A stretch of 64,000 bases of DNA from Amblyornis subalaris (lineage: Eukaryota; Chordata; Aves; Passeriformes; Ptilonorhynchidae), in NCBI GenBank assembly GCA_018881555.1, contig JACAXG010000006.1, positions 1,178,001 to 1,242,000 of the forward strand, given 5' to 3'. The notes under the pieces were generated by a model. That model did not search any database, had not been told where the DNA came from, and was given only the letters and a program-made list of their open reading frames with translations. A program made the translations under genes and the position numbers. Positions 32,337 to 46,600 of this stretch are shown piece by piece (within the stretch, counting starts at the first letter, position 1; the number at the start of each line of letters is the position of its first letter).

Positions 32337-35300
32337 ATAAGACAATACAATTAACTATAAAATCTGGTTTTTTAAAAAAAAAATCTGCAAGTTAACATCA
32401 CATAAAACAAACCTGCTATTCTTTGGCTTTTCTTTGAAGAGGAAATGTTGGCAAGCACATCCAACCAGTGTGGCACACAAGCAGCATGGTGCCCTTCCCC
32501 AGTGCCCAGCTGTCAGTCCAGGAGCTTGGAAACCCTGGGTTGACACCTTCACCACTGCAAACCAACAGCAGAATTTTTATGGACTTCCTGCTCCTCTGGG
32601 AAGGAGGCTCCTCACCTCCTGACTGAGCAGTTTCCCCATCTCCCCAAAGCAGTTCAACCTATGGTAGTCCAGCTTCTTTCATCAGCAAGAAGCAGTCATG
32701 AATCTAGAGGAAAAAAAAAGAAAAATTATGGGAAAATAAAAAAAAAAGTAAGTAGTTTTCAAATTAAAAAAAAATAAGGAAAGCACCTGGTGCTGGCCAG
32801 GAGCTGTTGAGAGCAACCTCTCCGTTAACCCAAATAATCTGAGACTTCCATCTCTGCAGGGTGGCTATCAAGGACTGCCCAGGACTGGTGGGTAGAAGCA
32901 AGGAAATTATGATCCTCTGCCAGTGATGTGAGGCACAGTATGGCCATGTGTCCCCTATTCCCTGGAATAACAGGTCCAGCTCCCTGCCATCTGGGAATTC
33001 ATGTTACCCTTCATCCAGTGGAGGAGGTAAATCCAAATTATAGGATTTTTAAATTTTTAAATTTTTTTTCATACCCAACCTCCTTTATTTGCAGTAAAAA
33101 GATGGGGTGACAGGCTAGATTTCAGAGCATCAGCCCACTTGACCAAATTTCTTCAGCTATGTTGTGTCCTCAGGATATTTCCCATAAATGCAGTTTACAA
33201 ACTGCACTCAAGGACATCCCAAATGTGACTGGCAAAAAACACTTATTGCATCTTGGTCACAAAAGAAGTTAGACTAAGCTGGGCATGGAATCTCAGCATA
33301 GTGGAGAAGTGGGACTGCTCCAGAGGTGGTACCTGAGCTAAACGTGATTTATTATGGCAAAGAACAAGGTAAAGGCTGAATTTATGCCCTTGGAAACATT
33401 TCCTGTTTGGAGTCCGTTTCCAAACTGTGGGACACATAAGGAGAGGGACAGGCCAACTGTTGCAGAAGTGGGAAAAGTGTGGAGCTGGTGGCAGGGCTGC
33501 TGCCACTTTGGTGTCTGAGCTGGGATGCCTCTGGGATCACTATCTTCAGTCCATTCCTCCAGCAAGGAAGAAGTGACTTTCCAGGGAATTGGGGAGCACT
33601 GAGCACTGTGTGGCTGACACACAGTTTGATTCCTGGCATATTTTGAGCTTGTCAAGGGTCCGTGGCTGGATGACACTCCAAGTGTTGGACACCCTGGGAT
33701 GCTGTGGGAGCCCCATGCCCTGGGGAAGAGAGGCTGCATAAAGACCACTTTAAGTACTTTTTGCTCTAACCAATTGTTGCCAGCTTTCATACCAGCAAAT
33801 GTAAGCAGTGTGCTTGGGTTCCTTTGTATCTAATTTCAAACCCACATGATTTCCTGGGTTCAAAAGATCAACTTGGTTTTGTGTATTTTGGGGTTGAGGT
33901 TCGACTTCAAAGAAACTGAGCTGCAAGGAGAGCAGTTAAGCCAGAAAATTACTTGGAGAGGGGAGGCATTAGTGTGGCACATCAAGAAAAATCACTAAAA
34001 ACGAAGTACTGAATATCAAAAATCCACAAGATAAATACCGCATATGTATCATCCATTCTGCTCCTACTACCTACTACAATTCTCCATTACATATAAAGCT
34101 ACCTCAGTTTTCTGTCCTTTTGATTTGGAGCATCTTTCCAAAAAAGCAATGCAAAGCCGGAATTTAAACAGCAGAGAAAGGAACCCAGGTGGAAGGGAGC
34201 TTTAGGAAGTTCCACAAAAGTCATAGTTGTGGCTGCCATAGGATTTCCATGCTTTAAAGAAACTGGGAGGGTCTCCAGTGGCACGCTTGTGGTACATACA
34301 ACAAAGTGGAAGGAGCTTTACAATTTCAGACATGATTCAGTTTCATCCTATCTTGATTAGCGAGGGGTAAATCCTCAGCCCAGACTTACTGAGCAGATGG
34401 TGATGACATGCAGATAGTTGTGAGAAGGAGGTGGTGATGGTCTAGCAGTTTGTTACATTCTTCTTTTTGGTAGACAAAAGAGGAACTCNGAGCCCCAAAG
34501 GAAAAATATTTAGTGAGCAAAGGGGGCTATGATCTCAAGTATTTAAAGAAAAAGAAAAATCCACTTATCTATTGCTCTTCCTTAGGCAGCAGCAAAAATA
34601 ACCTGTCTGCATTTTTCTGTGGGGGAGAGACCTGGCTCATCATTCACAGGGGCACAATGTGAGTTTGGCTGTGATCTAGAGGGAGTGATCAAGCAAGCCC
34701 TAAATGAATGTACAGTGGTATTTCGCTTTGAAAAGAAGCAGGTCAGCCCTATTAGATGTGCAGAAGAATGATTTAAAAGGAAACAAGTCTTTGTAAACAA
34801 GGATTTCGGTGGAGGGCGAGAATGGGGGGTAGCAAGTCAGAATTTCTCCTGCTATCAATGATCAGTCTAGCACGTATGTAACAAGCCTTCACAAACCAGT
34901 GAAGGCTTTCTAAAAGTTTTCAAAATCATGTAACACCAAATCCAACCAAAAATCACTTTACAGTGCTGGACCAGATGAACCACTGGATGCTCAGCAGTTT
35001 CAGCTCCAGCCCTTGGATCAGGAGGCCCCACAGAGCACTCCACTGACCAGCTGTCCTGGGCAGGGCCTTTGGTGCAAGATCCTGCAGGGGGAAATTCATC
35101 CTTCTGCAGTCCTGTGGCAACTGGGACATTTGTGTTACAGTCCTCCTTGCCAGGTACCTTTATAAATGGGAGGGAGTGAGAGCATGGAGAGTACTTGACA
35201 AGCTTGAAGTAACATCGCTTTCCTGGGATGTCAGCATCTTTCAGCCTAAAGCATTTTGGCATATGATTTTCATCCTGGGTGAGGGAGGATAAACCTATTA

Positions 35301-37969
35301 AATGTGAGGGAAAATATGCAAGAGTTGAAATGTTGTCAGAAGACAGGAGGAAACTTCACAACACTGTGACATTGTGGCCACTTCAGAAAAAGAGACTTGG
35401 CTGCTTTTGGAAATGTCTCCTGGAACAATGAATATATGAAATTAGAGTCACAATACTTTATTACATTTCCTCCCACCTTTCTCCATTCCAGGTCACAGCA
35501 GATTTTGGTTGCAAAAGGAAGGGCCACGGCAAGTGTAACACTGCATCCACAACTGTCTCATCAGGAGAACAGCATTTGGGACCACCAAGGGCAGATTTGC
35601 AAAGGTAGAGGGGGAAATTTTCAATGGCAGTGCTGTTTTCCTTCTAGTGACATGGGAAATACTCCTCTTTTTAGACACATTGCATACATGGATTTATTTC
35701 ACTGTATCTCAGGAAAATTCTGAATATGCTCTTAATTTTGCCTGACAGTTGATGCTGGCCCACGGTGCCTTCTGAGGATTGAACAGCTGCAGCAACTGTT
35801 GACAGCTGATGCAGCCTGGATGGCCTCTTTCATTGACTTTTGTACCAGGTTGCTCTTTTCTAGTGGTGAAAAAAGAAGAGATCTTTGCATGCATGGCTAC
35901 TCATGGTTAGCATGAACAGGAAGGATGCTCTGAAGGGTGACTTACTAGCATGGGGGAATGCTTCCCTTTTGAAGCAAAATAAATTTTTTCACAGTGTCAG
36001 TGATGCAAGCTTAGCCACACACACTTCTGCTGAAGGTAGCTGCATGCTAGAAAACACCAAGAAATTCCCTCACCCACTCAGCATTACTCATTTTGTTACA
36101 TAATTCTTTCTTCTTTTTTTTTTTTTTTCCTTTTGCTGTGGACTGGGTCAGTAAATACAGTGGCACTTAAAAAACCCAACTGTCTGTTGTGTTTGTTTAT
36201 AGCAAATGCAATTTTAGCTGTGACTGAGCGGGAAGGCACCAAGGGCTACTGGTCGCAGCAGGATGGTATGAGTACCTTGCCATTGGTTTTACTGCAGCAC
36301 CTCAGGCCCATCGTGGGACAGTTCATCCCTCCTTATCACCTCTGGATATTCAGACCTTCCAGACCTAAAAAGGCCTTCGAAATCCTCTTGCAGTTCTCCC
36401 CAGCTCTTACCNCTGAGAAGGCCACAAGTCGCCGCCACGGGTTGCTGTAAGAAGCATATTGTTCTCTAACCCTTTTCTTTCCTTTAGTCCTTGCAGATGG
36501 GAGAATTTATTGGTGACACAAGAAGATGAAATCCCACTGTGTCTCTATGTAAGGCAAAATCCTGTTACATCTCTCTATTGATACATTAGCCTTTNCCTGC
36601 GCTGGTGCTGCAGCTAGCTGCCTTGAGAAAGGGGGAAAAAAAATTTTAAAAAGAGAGAAATGACCTTTTGGTGGCCTTCAGCTGCTACTCAAAGGACCAA
36701 AACCCAGATCCTGCTATCACTGAACTGGGGAGGAGTTCCCCCTCTGGCTTCACTGGGAGCCAAGTGTCCAGGCCAGGAGCTGCCTGTTGCACAGGGACAG
36801 ACAGCCCCAGCCCTGCCAATGCAAGGGGCTGCCTGCTGCTACCCTGCCCCAGCAGCCGTGAGTTATGAGGCTTCCCTCCACAGCTGCAAGGCAGTGACTT
36901 TTAAAAAGACTTTTTGAAAAGGACAGACAGCAGCATTTAAGGGGATGCAAACAAAATTCCCTGCTGACACAGTAAAGCTTCTTGAGTAACAGTAAATGCT
37001 CTACATAAAATGGCACATGTATTGGGTTTCTGAGGCATTTCTGGGGGGAGGACTTTGCTGGAACAGTTACTTCCAAGTCTCCACAGTGCTGGCAGCACCA
37101 TATTACTAACAGCAGTCCCAGGACACAGCTTCAGTGATGTTGTTCCCTATCCATCTAAACTCCAGCCTGAAACCTAGACCGATATCCATTTAATGTGTAG
37201 TGTATCTCAGTATGATAGAAGGCAGTGCCTAAGTAGTTCAGTCATCCTGTGTCTGGAATAGGTATGAGCTTCCACATCAGGCAGTCAGATAAAGTCCTCT
37301 CTACTAGAGCCTGAGAAAGCTCCAAGGACTGGTGTTTATTTTTTATAAGGCAAATGAGGAACATAGCATATTGTGTTGGAGAAGCAGGAGGACAGGCTGT
37401 CCTCATAAGGAAAAAAAAAGAAGTGTCTGACAGGGAACTCAAGAACATCATTATTGCTGCCCAAGGCTCATTTGGGAATCCATATTACAAGGGCTCTGCT
37501 TGGGACCAATTCTTTCCTCTTCCCGCAAAGGTCCCCTTGAACCAAATTCCTATAATTTTGACGCTCGCCAGAAATCAAATAGGATCCTTTTAGNAACCCT
37601 CAATCTATAAATTTACACTTCAAAATATTAACTCACATTTCCAGCACACAGAGGCCATTCAAAGAAGGTCATAGGTGCCTCCAGCGCCTTGGGATGAGGA
37701 TAATTGTTGGTGCCACTAAACAGCACAAGCAAAGGGGATCCGATGTTATACCCGCAGAACTGAGAAAAACTGTTCAGCTCAGTGCACTCTCATGAAGCTC
37801 TACAGACCTTAGGGGAGCAGAGGTTGTTGGTTCCTTTCACCTCTCAGCACAGGCAGGAGTTTAAAATATAAAATATCATTACCAAATGGGCCTAGTTTCT
37901 CACTGCTCAGGAGAACATCAGAAGTCAGCATGGGCTCATGTGGCTTAAATCTGCAAGTCCTAAATCTTA

Positions 37970-38925
37970 CTATAGAAACAGAGAATACCAGTTTGGAAGG
38001 GACTTCAAGTCTCATCTGGTACAACCTTTCTTGGCAAAAGCACAGTCTAGACAAGATGGCCAAGCACCTTGTCCAGCTGAATCTTAAATGTGTCCAGTGT
38101 TGGGGAATCCACTGCTTCCCTGGGGAGATTATTCCAATGGTTGATTCTCCTAATTGTGAAACATTTCCCTCTTGTGACCAATCACANTCTCCCCAGGAGT
38201 AACTGGTACCCATTACCCCATATCTTTTCCACCTGACTCCTTGCAAAAATGGAGTCTCCCATCTTCTTTGTAGCCACCCTGTAAATACTGGGACATGGTG
38301 ATAAGGTCTCCCCTAATTCTTCTTCTCCCAAGGCTGAACAAATCCATTTCTCTCTCAACCTTTCCTCACATCTCAGGCTGCCCAGGCCTTTGATCATCCT
38401 TGTGGTCCTTCTCNGGACCCTCCCCAGCCTGTCCACAGCATTTTTGCATCATGGGGACCAAAACTGATCACAGTGTTCCAGGTGCAGCCTTACAAGAGCC
38501 GATTAGAGTGGCACAATGACTTCTCCATCTCTGCTGGTGATGCCCTGGTTGATGCGGCCCAGCATTCCATTGGCTTTCTCTGCCCCAGGAGCAGCACATG
38601 GCTCACCCATATTGAGCTGCTTGTGCACCAGGACCCCAGGTCCCTTTCCACAGAGCTGCTCCCCAGCCGGGTAGATCCTAGCCTCTGATGCNCTCCTGGA
38701 TTATGTTTTCCAAGCTACAAGACCTTACACTCGTCCTTCATAAGGTTCTTGTTCATTCACTCTTCCAGTCTATCCAGGTTTTCCTGCAGGGTGGCTCTCC
38801 CTTCCACAGTGTCCACTTCCCCTCTCAGTTTGGTATCATCAGTAAATTTCATCAGGGTAGTCTTGATCCCATAATCCAGATCATTTATGAGGATACTGAA
38901 CAGTGTTGGGCCTAATATTCTCTAC
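37970..38925 (-). mobile_element. CR1 LINE fragment, 3' end
   Basis: The plus strand carries the reverse complement of the avian CR1 tail. It starts with the degenerate terminal octamers (TATAGAAA CAGAGAAT) and GTTTGGAAGGGACTTCAAG. It then follows the CR1 order: CACCCTGTAAATACTGGGAC, CTTCTCNGGACCCTCCCCAG, CAAAACTGATCACAGTGTTC, TTGGTATCATCAGTAAATTT and GAACAGTGTTGGGCCTAAT. The element is inserted in minus orientation, truncated at its 5' end, and diverged by point changes and small indels. No intact reverse transcriptase frame remains. Confidence 0.9.
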
Positions 38926-41900
38926 CGAGGCAATCATGTTCCCCCCTCATATTCCTGCTCCTCATGAGAAATGTTGGAATGGTGCTGTAACCATTGCACT
39001 GTCAAGCAACGCACTGGCAGCCTGTTTGTGCATTCACTCTGGACTAGAACCATCAGTTTGTTTACTCATCATGTTTTCATTATTGGGTTCTGGGGCGTTT
39101 TTTGGTGCACTGTGATACAAAAGTCAATGTAATTCTCAAAGAACTGTCCTTTTCCTTTCACCTTCCTTATTACACACAATATTAGCCAATTTTTCTGCCC
39201 TCTCAGAAAATCCAGAACAAAATCTTTAGTCTACCTCACTGTATCTTTCTCAGGAAACTTACACAGCTCCTGAACGTTCCTCCAATTTTTCCTTCCAGCT
39301 CCCACAAGTGCCAGTACTTGCTTGTAGAGTTTTTCCCTTGTGATAGAGCAGCAGGAAACCAACAGGCCAAAATCAAAGCCTTACTTGGCTTTCCTCTAAA
39401 AAACATCGTTGTGCTTTTCTCTTACCTTCACTGAGCCAGAGCACCACAAACCCTGTTAAGATCAGCTTCTCTGTTACGACTCTTCACCTCCAGGGTCTTA
39501 ACAAGTGTGCACCATGGCTGCCCAACACACCAACAGTGACAGAAACTGAGAGTCACTGATGCAAAGCCCTAGAAGACCNTAGGAAAAAGAGAAATCTGAT
39601 GACAACCCAAAGTCATACAATGACTATGAGCTTTTCTATTAGATGTTATGTGTGACTGTTAAAGATATTCACAGCAGATACCTGCATAACTCAAACTACT
39701 CTCATGTTTATTGTTCCTGCTATCGGATGCCAGGATTTTAAACACACCACTTTGCTGGACAATTTTTTGAAACCTTAACATTGGGCTATACTCCATCAGT
39801 AGTCTTGTTTGAATAAATCAATTATGCCTCTCTAGAAGGGATCTTCATAAAATCTTCCCACATCTAATTATTATTGACAGATGGAAGGGAAGGTATGTCA
39901 TAAAAGAGGTCTTCCTTTTTCTGACTGCTATGACTCCCTTCCAGGAATGACTTTGTACCTGCAGGGTCTGGTGAAAGTCATTCCTGAAATGTGAAGCTGC
40001 TGTTCCATAAAGCTGCAANGACATGCGACAGACCAAGAATATTGATCACCCTCCTTTGAAGGATGGCCAAAAAGAAAAACTGCGAAAAGCATCATTGACT
40101 TCTGAAAATGTGCATTGTAGGTTTATCTTGGGGTTGCACTCCGTGCTTAAAGCTTCCCCTCCAGATCATCAGGCTAATCCTCTCCCAAACGGAACCCGTT
40201 CAGTATCACCAATGCACGATCAGCCCCCACTTGCCTGCTGTACAGCTCATCCAGTTTGCCAGTAAACCACAGCATGGGCGTGCCCCAGCTCATCAGCCCT
40301 CTAGGAAGCCAGGCCATCCCTTGCCAAAGCACAGAGCCAGCTGGGATGCACAGGCAGGCAACCCTCGTCGCTGTGCAGGTTTTACTCCAGGTGATGGAGA
40401 CACGGCCCTGTTTATAACCATTCCCAGGAGAATATGGCCATTTTATGCAGCTTCATTGTCGAGTATTTCCTTCAGGCATCATCTTGGCGTCCTCTATTGA
40501 AATGGGGTTTCTAGCGTCTCATTCCATCCCTTCTCAAAAAAAGGACTCCTTGACTGCAACTTCACTACTTACAGAAAGCTCCTTCTTGCCTTAGTTGCAA
40601 CCTCTTGTTTAAAATATCCACTGCCCATTTGCCCTCCCTCTCTGCCAACAAGCACACAGGTGGAAATTCTCTTGCTCAGAGACTCAGAGGACTTCATGAA
40701 ATATTAAATTAGAATATGGCTTGTTTAAAACAGCTACGAATGCCTTTTTTCTACAGCCCACAAAGCATTCTTGTAACCAAAGCCACAAAAAAGGAGGTAT
40801 TTTTAAACGAGCCGTGCAGATTGATTCACCGATTACTGTCTCTTCCTCCNCTTTATTGTTTCCCATCAGAGCTGGCAAATCACTCTCAGAGCACTCACCA
40901 AACCATGCTCTCCCTACTCTTACCTCTCCTATTTCCACAGCCTGGTCCTCACTGAGTTATTTTCAGCTAGGTAAATCATCTATTAGTTTCTAACCACCCT
41001 AATATACATGTTTCAAATTAAAAATGGATCAAACTGTTGACTTTGCTTAATGAGTGATCAGCACAGAGACCAGCAACCGTCTCCATTCAGTCTTGGAGGG
41101 AGGGAGGAAATCCTGGAGGGACTAAAAGTATCCTAATCACCCATCTTAGTGTTGGAGACAACCATGGAAAGACCAAGGAGACTTTGGCCATCAGTAGAAA
41201 GACAGAGGCTTCTCCAATACACTGTTTGCATCTACTCTGGCTGGACATTAATCCTTTTAAACTGAGGTGCCTACAGCAGGCACTGCAAAGTTCCCAAACC
41301 CTGCATGAAGTTCGGTGTGTTTCAGGGCATGGAGGCTCCCCGATCTCGCAATCTGGGTCNCCACGCACTGACCTTCCCTCAGAAATGACCTGAGAGGTGG
41401 CACGGACTGCATTTCACACAAGTGCAATGCATTCAGAGAAAAACAGCTAAGTCAAGGGGGAGTCCCTTCCTCTGCCGCCTGGAGTTTCCAAGCTGTCTTT
41501 GGAAATGAATCAAATTCATGTCTTCCATGAAACAGTCCAAAAGTAGCAGCAGCAGCTTGGCCAAGGAGACACTGATTTTGTTCTTCCTCCAGTTCTCATC
41601 TGCCAGAACAGCTTTTATTAGATTTGTTCACCATATGCACTTTCTTTCCAGAACAAGAAAATCAGGACTTTTTTTCTGTCACCATAACCATATATCTAAA
41701 GTACAGGAAACTGTGGAGAATNCCTTTTTTTTTTGCCTGCAGACTTTTTCCTGGAGTATACGGAATATATCTCAGGATATACATCAGCAGCTCTGTGTTA
41801 TCCCTAGGCATTCCAATCCTTAAGTTTTTGCCATATGCTATTCCTCCTCTGCCTGCCACCNGCCACTCCCTCCATCATTCTTGAAATCACAAGCACGTTA

Positions 41901-43649
41901 CATATCCCTAGCATTTAATTTTTACCTGAGATTTTATGTTCAACCAACGCACCAGAGGGATGAATTTCGTCTAGGGCAGTCACTGCCAGAAATGCTGTGG
42001 ACCTCTTTCTCGTCACTCCATTTTTTTTCCATACCGAAATTATGACATCCGCACTTTATGATTCATGTTGAAATACAGCAAATGGTAGCTGGGTGAATAA
42101 CACCTCGAATGTTCTCCCACCAGCATCCAACCACCATCCTGTGCAGTACTCCATATGCAGGTGGNATGAAGGTGTTGACACCCCCACAGCTTCTTGCCCT
42201 GCTTCAGGATCTCTCTGTTACAAACATATTTTAACACCCCTCAGGTGGAGGGCACATACTTCATTTAACAATACACAACCAACACTGATGCAGGGCTTTT
42301 CATCAGGGGCTTCTCAAAGCTGTACCAGGGAAAGGCGTAACACTGCTTCCCCATTTTGCTGGGAAAATGAAGCAAACCATACTGAAACAACTTGTGTAGT
42401 CATGCAGCAAGTTGTAGGAGATTTGGTAACAGAATCCCAAATGCTTCTCAATCCAGCATTTTATGGACTGGACAAAGGTGACTGACTCGAAGTCAAAAGT
42501 CAATTTGATAAGTCAAAACCACAAGTTCTTTGTTTCAAAAAGGACTATGGAACTTCCTAGCCTGTCTGACTGCATCACTGGTGCTCTTGCAACCCTTTCT
42601 ATGCCATTTATGCATCATCAGGGAGGTATAATTCTAAGGGAGAAAATCCCAGCTAGAAATATGTGAGATCTACCAAGGGAAACACTGATGTAATGTGACC
42701 AATCCAGGGAAATGAAGGTCAACTCTAAAAGAAACGAAAACATGGTTAAGTAAGAGAAGGAGTACGTAAGGTCCTTTCAGTGACAGCAAAGTCCAGAGTG
42801 CACTTGCAATGAATTACCATGTTACATTAATATCCACTGGTGGGTATGCCTTTTCCCATTCCTTCCCCAAACTTGTTATTGATGGTTAACTTCATACAGC
42901 CTGACCCAGCCAAGAAATGACAGCGGTACACTTGCACAGCCTCCAAGAGGTGCAAAAATACAAATTTTTTNTTTCTTTTTCCTTTTTTTTTCTTCTTTTG
43001 AGACATTGAGGGATTTAATAAGCCATTTTGCTGGGAAAGCTACATGCTGCAGACTTAAATTGCAAAGACTTCCAAAATGGAATCCTTGGACAAATATGCA
43101 GTCACCATGCATATACACAGCTGTAATTCTGACACCTTCAACATATACTTCCTCTAAACACAGGGCAGATTTTTCTCCTGCTTAAAGCCTTTCAACAAAG
43201 TCTCACCCTGCCTTAAAAGAGAAGGAATAGAGAGAATCAAGTAAAATGCTTGTAATCAGTAACCTGCACAAGATGCTGGTCCACCAAAGAACATCACTTC
43301 CTGGCATACAAATACAAATTAAAAATCCCTTTTTAATTTTTTTAATGCCAGTTTCAACACTGTCACAGATCAGTGTTGCTTATCCAAAGCATCCAGTGGT
43401 GTACAGGAGCCAGACTGTCACAAATGACAACACCCAAGAGAAGTCATGTCAGGCTTGGCAAACAACCGTCACAACGTAACAGGACAGATAGAGAGACAGC
43501 CAAAGTGTACTTGTTAATACAATTAATTAAATCAGCAATCTTAGAACATGAGCATTTTTTTTATATAAACACACACAGGAAACAAACTGCAAACCACATG
43601 CTGGCAATCACCCTGACTCAAGAGTTCTGGGACAAATATTAGTTATTTC

Positions 43650-43677
43650 AAACAAACAAACAAACAAACAAACAAAA
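43650..43677. repeat. (AAAC)n microsatellite
   Basis: Six to seven copies of AAAC, followed by two N bases within a few positions, as expected for a repeat that is hard to call. Confidence 0.9.
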
Positions 43678-46600
43678 ACNCANACAGAAAAAAAGGTTGA
43701 AGGATNGGAGGAGGGGAAGAAATTCAATAAATTGTAACAAAAATCCCATCTGCTGTATCATCCACTGACAAATTAAATAAAAACTCACTTTTCAGAACTC
43801 AAACTTTCAAAGAGTCCATTTGTAAATGCATCCTCCCAGGTCTAACACTGTACTTTGCCAATGCCCGTATGAATAATGACCAATCAAGCAAACAACCTAA
43901 GAACACTTTGCACTTCAAGTAGCTTGGATGTCTTGGTTCTGATCTCTCTATTCATAGTTCAATAAATAATGGAGGGTACAAACCTGCACATTCATAGTTT
44001 TCTCAAGTAAAATGGAAACTGGTGCAGGTCTGGCTGAAAATCCCGTTTTTTGAGACTGCTTGAAAATGAGTTTTAGTCCCAGGTTACTGCAGATGTGTTT
44101 GACTCACATGAGCAGAACTGAGTCTCCTACAAAGACTGAGCTATGCAGCTGCTCAATGGCAAAAAGACACCTCTTGCTCACACTTCATTAATGCCCACTC
44201 CTAATATTTACACTAGAAACTACTTGGAAACTACAGGAAGTCACTTTGCTACTCACAAGCTACTCTATTTTGGTAAACTGCAGTTGGCATAATTCACTAG
44301 AGCAAAGCACGCATTCAAATATATAAAGAAGAATTTGTTCCTTGGCTGAGGGCAGAATAATAATATCAGACAGAGCAGCTAAATGTAGCAATGAAATAGT
44401 TAAGCACAGGAGCTGGGCCACGTGGGAAACAAGACCCACATTTAAAGCTCTGCTGGGAACAAAATGTGAAAACAGCTGTTTCTGTCACGTGCCTTTTGTC
44501 TCCAGGGGTGTCTGCAGAAACACTGCACAGTGCAACATCATCTTCCTCATGCTGTCTAATATTTTCTACAGACCATCATCATTTTCCCTCTGCCAATACA
44601 ATCTTCTTGAGGAGGTGGAAGGACTCTCAAAATTTGCTGGCAAAGCCAGAACTCCTTATGAGGTTATAAGCACATCTAAGGACACGCAGGTTTGCCCTCT
44701 AGTTCCTCAGTCGACTGCATGGTGGGACAGGACTACAGGAATCAGATCAAAGCTGTCACTTTCCAGAACTCACAATAGTTGCACGTAACACTGGAGGGAA
44801 CCAGATACACAGTTNGGACCAGTAATATGGCACCACGGTTCCAGCACATTTTTTGCATGTGATTTGGATAAAAATTACCCTTGAAAAGTACTCCGTGGTC
44901 AAGAGGAAGACAAAGCAGCTGAACATTTTTCATTTGGAAACTGCTGTTTTCCTTTAGGGGTAGAGGAAGCCTCCTCTAAAACTTACAAGGTTTTCCTAGA
45001 TCAGAAGGGATTATACTTTCAGCATGTTTTCTGTCTGACCAATGCTGTAGCACATATATCTAAGAATTGCTATGGATAACAGATAGGAGAAAGGAGTAAA
45101 TCACACTACTAATTCAAGTGTCACATAACAGGTTGCACTGAATTTGAAGTCTCTTCATAGAAAGACTGGAAGAGGACTTAAAAAGACATTAATAAAATCA
45201 GAGCCACCCCATTTACACTGAACTGAAATGTATTATGAACAAGGTGCATGTATCACCTTCAAAGCCATCTACAGACACATCTACTTTATTCAAGTGGAGG
45301 ATATTACTAATTAGTTGAATCCCCAAGGTTCCTTAGGAAACACCATTCATATATTCCCAATAGTATATAAACTAACAAGTGCTGGGAGACGAAGCAGAGG
45401 GCAAAAAGAGAAGATTCAAAACTCACTGTGCCTGAGCGTCTAACTTTGCCTGCATGATAATGGAGTCCCACTGCAAGAACAGTTCAGCCTTCAGCAATGA
45501 CTCAAGTNGCCATGAGAACTGGCTGCTTAGGCATGACGGATTATGCTTTCAGGTTGGTGGGCTTTTTAGTTCGGCTTTTTTTTTTTTTTGATTGCCCAAA
45601 TGTCAGAATTACCCTTTTAGCAGAGGTAGTGTCAAACCAGAAATTCAGTGTGCTTTCTGTGGGAACTTGAACGGGGCATTTCCCCCCTTACACTCTAAGT
45701 TTTTTTATATTTTCCTCTGAGAATCATCTGCCACTTAAATCAGCTTCCTCTGACAGACCACTACTGAGAGCCCTGAGCACTTGCAATCTGAAAACCAGGT
45801 AAGTTTTACAGCTGATTAAGCCCTAAATCAGAGTGCTATGAAAAAGAAGGCATTTCAAAATAATAAAAACATTGGATTCAGCACANACCCTGTGGCAACG
45901 ATGGGCCAGCAACAATAAGTAACATGCAACACCCCCTTGGGACGCTGTCAAGAGGTGCTTGTGCTGAAGATTCTTGAACTCACCTGGAAGAACTTGGTGA
46001 AGAGAGGGGAAGTTTCAAGAAGTCTTTGCAGGAGAAAAAAGTAATCTAAATACCAAAATGAGTTAGTCTTGTACTCTTACTGTACCCNCAGGGATACAAA
46101 CAGTGAGTAGAAGCCTTCTGGACACTACTATTGATTTCAAGAAATACAAAACCAGATTAGGTGTTAACATTTAATTTTATTTATAAAAAAATTGTAGAAC
46201 GTATTAAATACAAACATTTGGAAAAAGCAATCAAGGCTTCGCTAAGATGCCCAGGAAGAGGAAGACAGAGAATCAAGAAGCTTACCAGATTTAGAGTTTT
46301 TAAACTAGTGGAAGTAATTGCTATAATTTTTCACTGACATCTTTATAGGTGGTGGCCATTATAGCAACTAAAATTATTATCCTTTTTAAAAAACAGAGAT
46401 ATGATTTGCCATATCTTCCCACTCAACCACAAAATGTAAAGAAGCAACTTTTTCCAGGTTAAAAAACAGAGTAATAAATACTATTAATGCATTTACCCAT
46501 TACCTACGTTCTATAACACTAGACATTTGCTTATAATCACACATGGGTATCAAGTTTAGCCCAAAAAAAATCAATTATACATTTCAAATCTGGATATCCA

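Noticed and set aside
36133..36450. 105-codon plus-strand frame suspected to be a retroelement fragment
   Set aside because: I could not match it to any reverse transcriptase, integrase or gag motif.
38926..39320. Continuation of the CR1 fragment to the right
   Set aside because: After GTTGGGCCTAAT the order of CR1 landmarks is lost and I could not match the sequence to any repeat I know.
42731..42752. ISRE-like GAAACGAAAAC
   Set aside because: The two GAAA units are one base apart; IRF sites need two bases between them.
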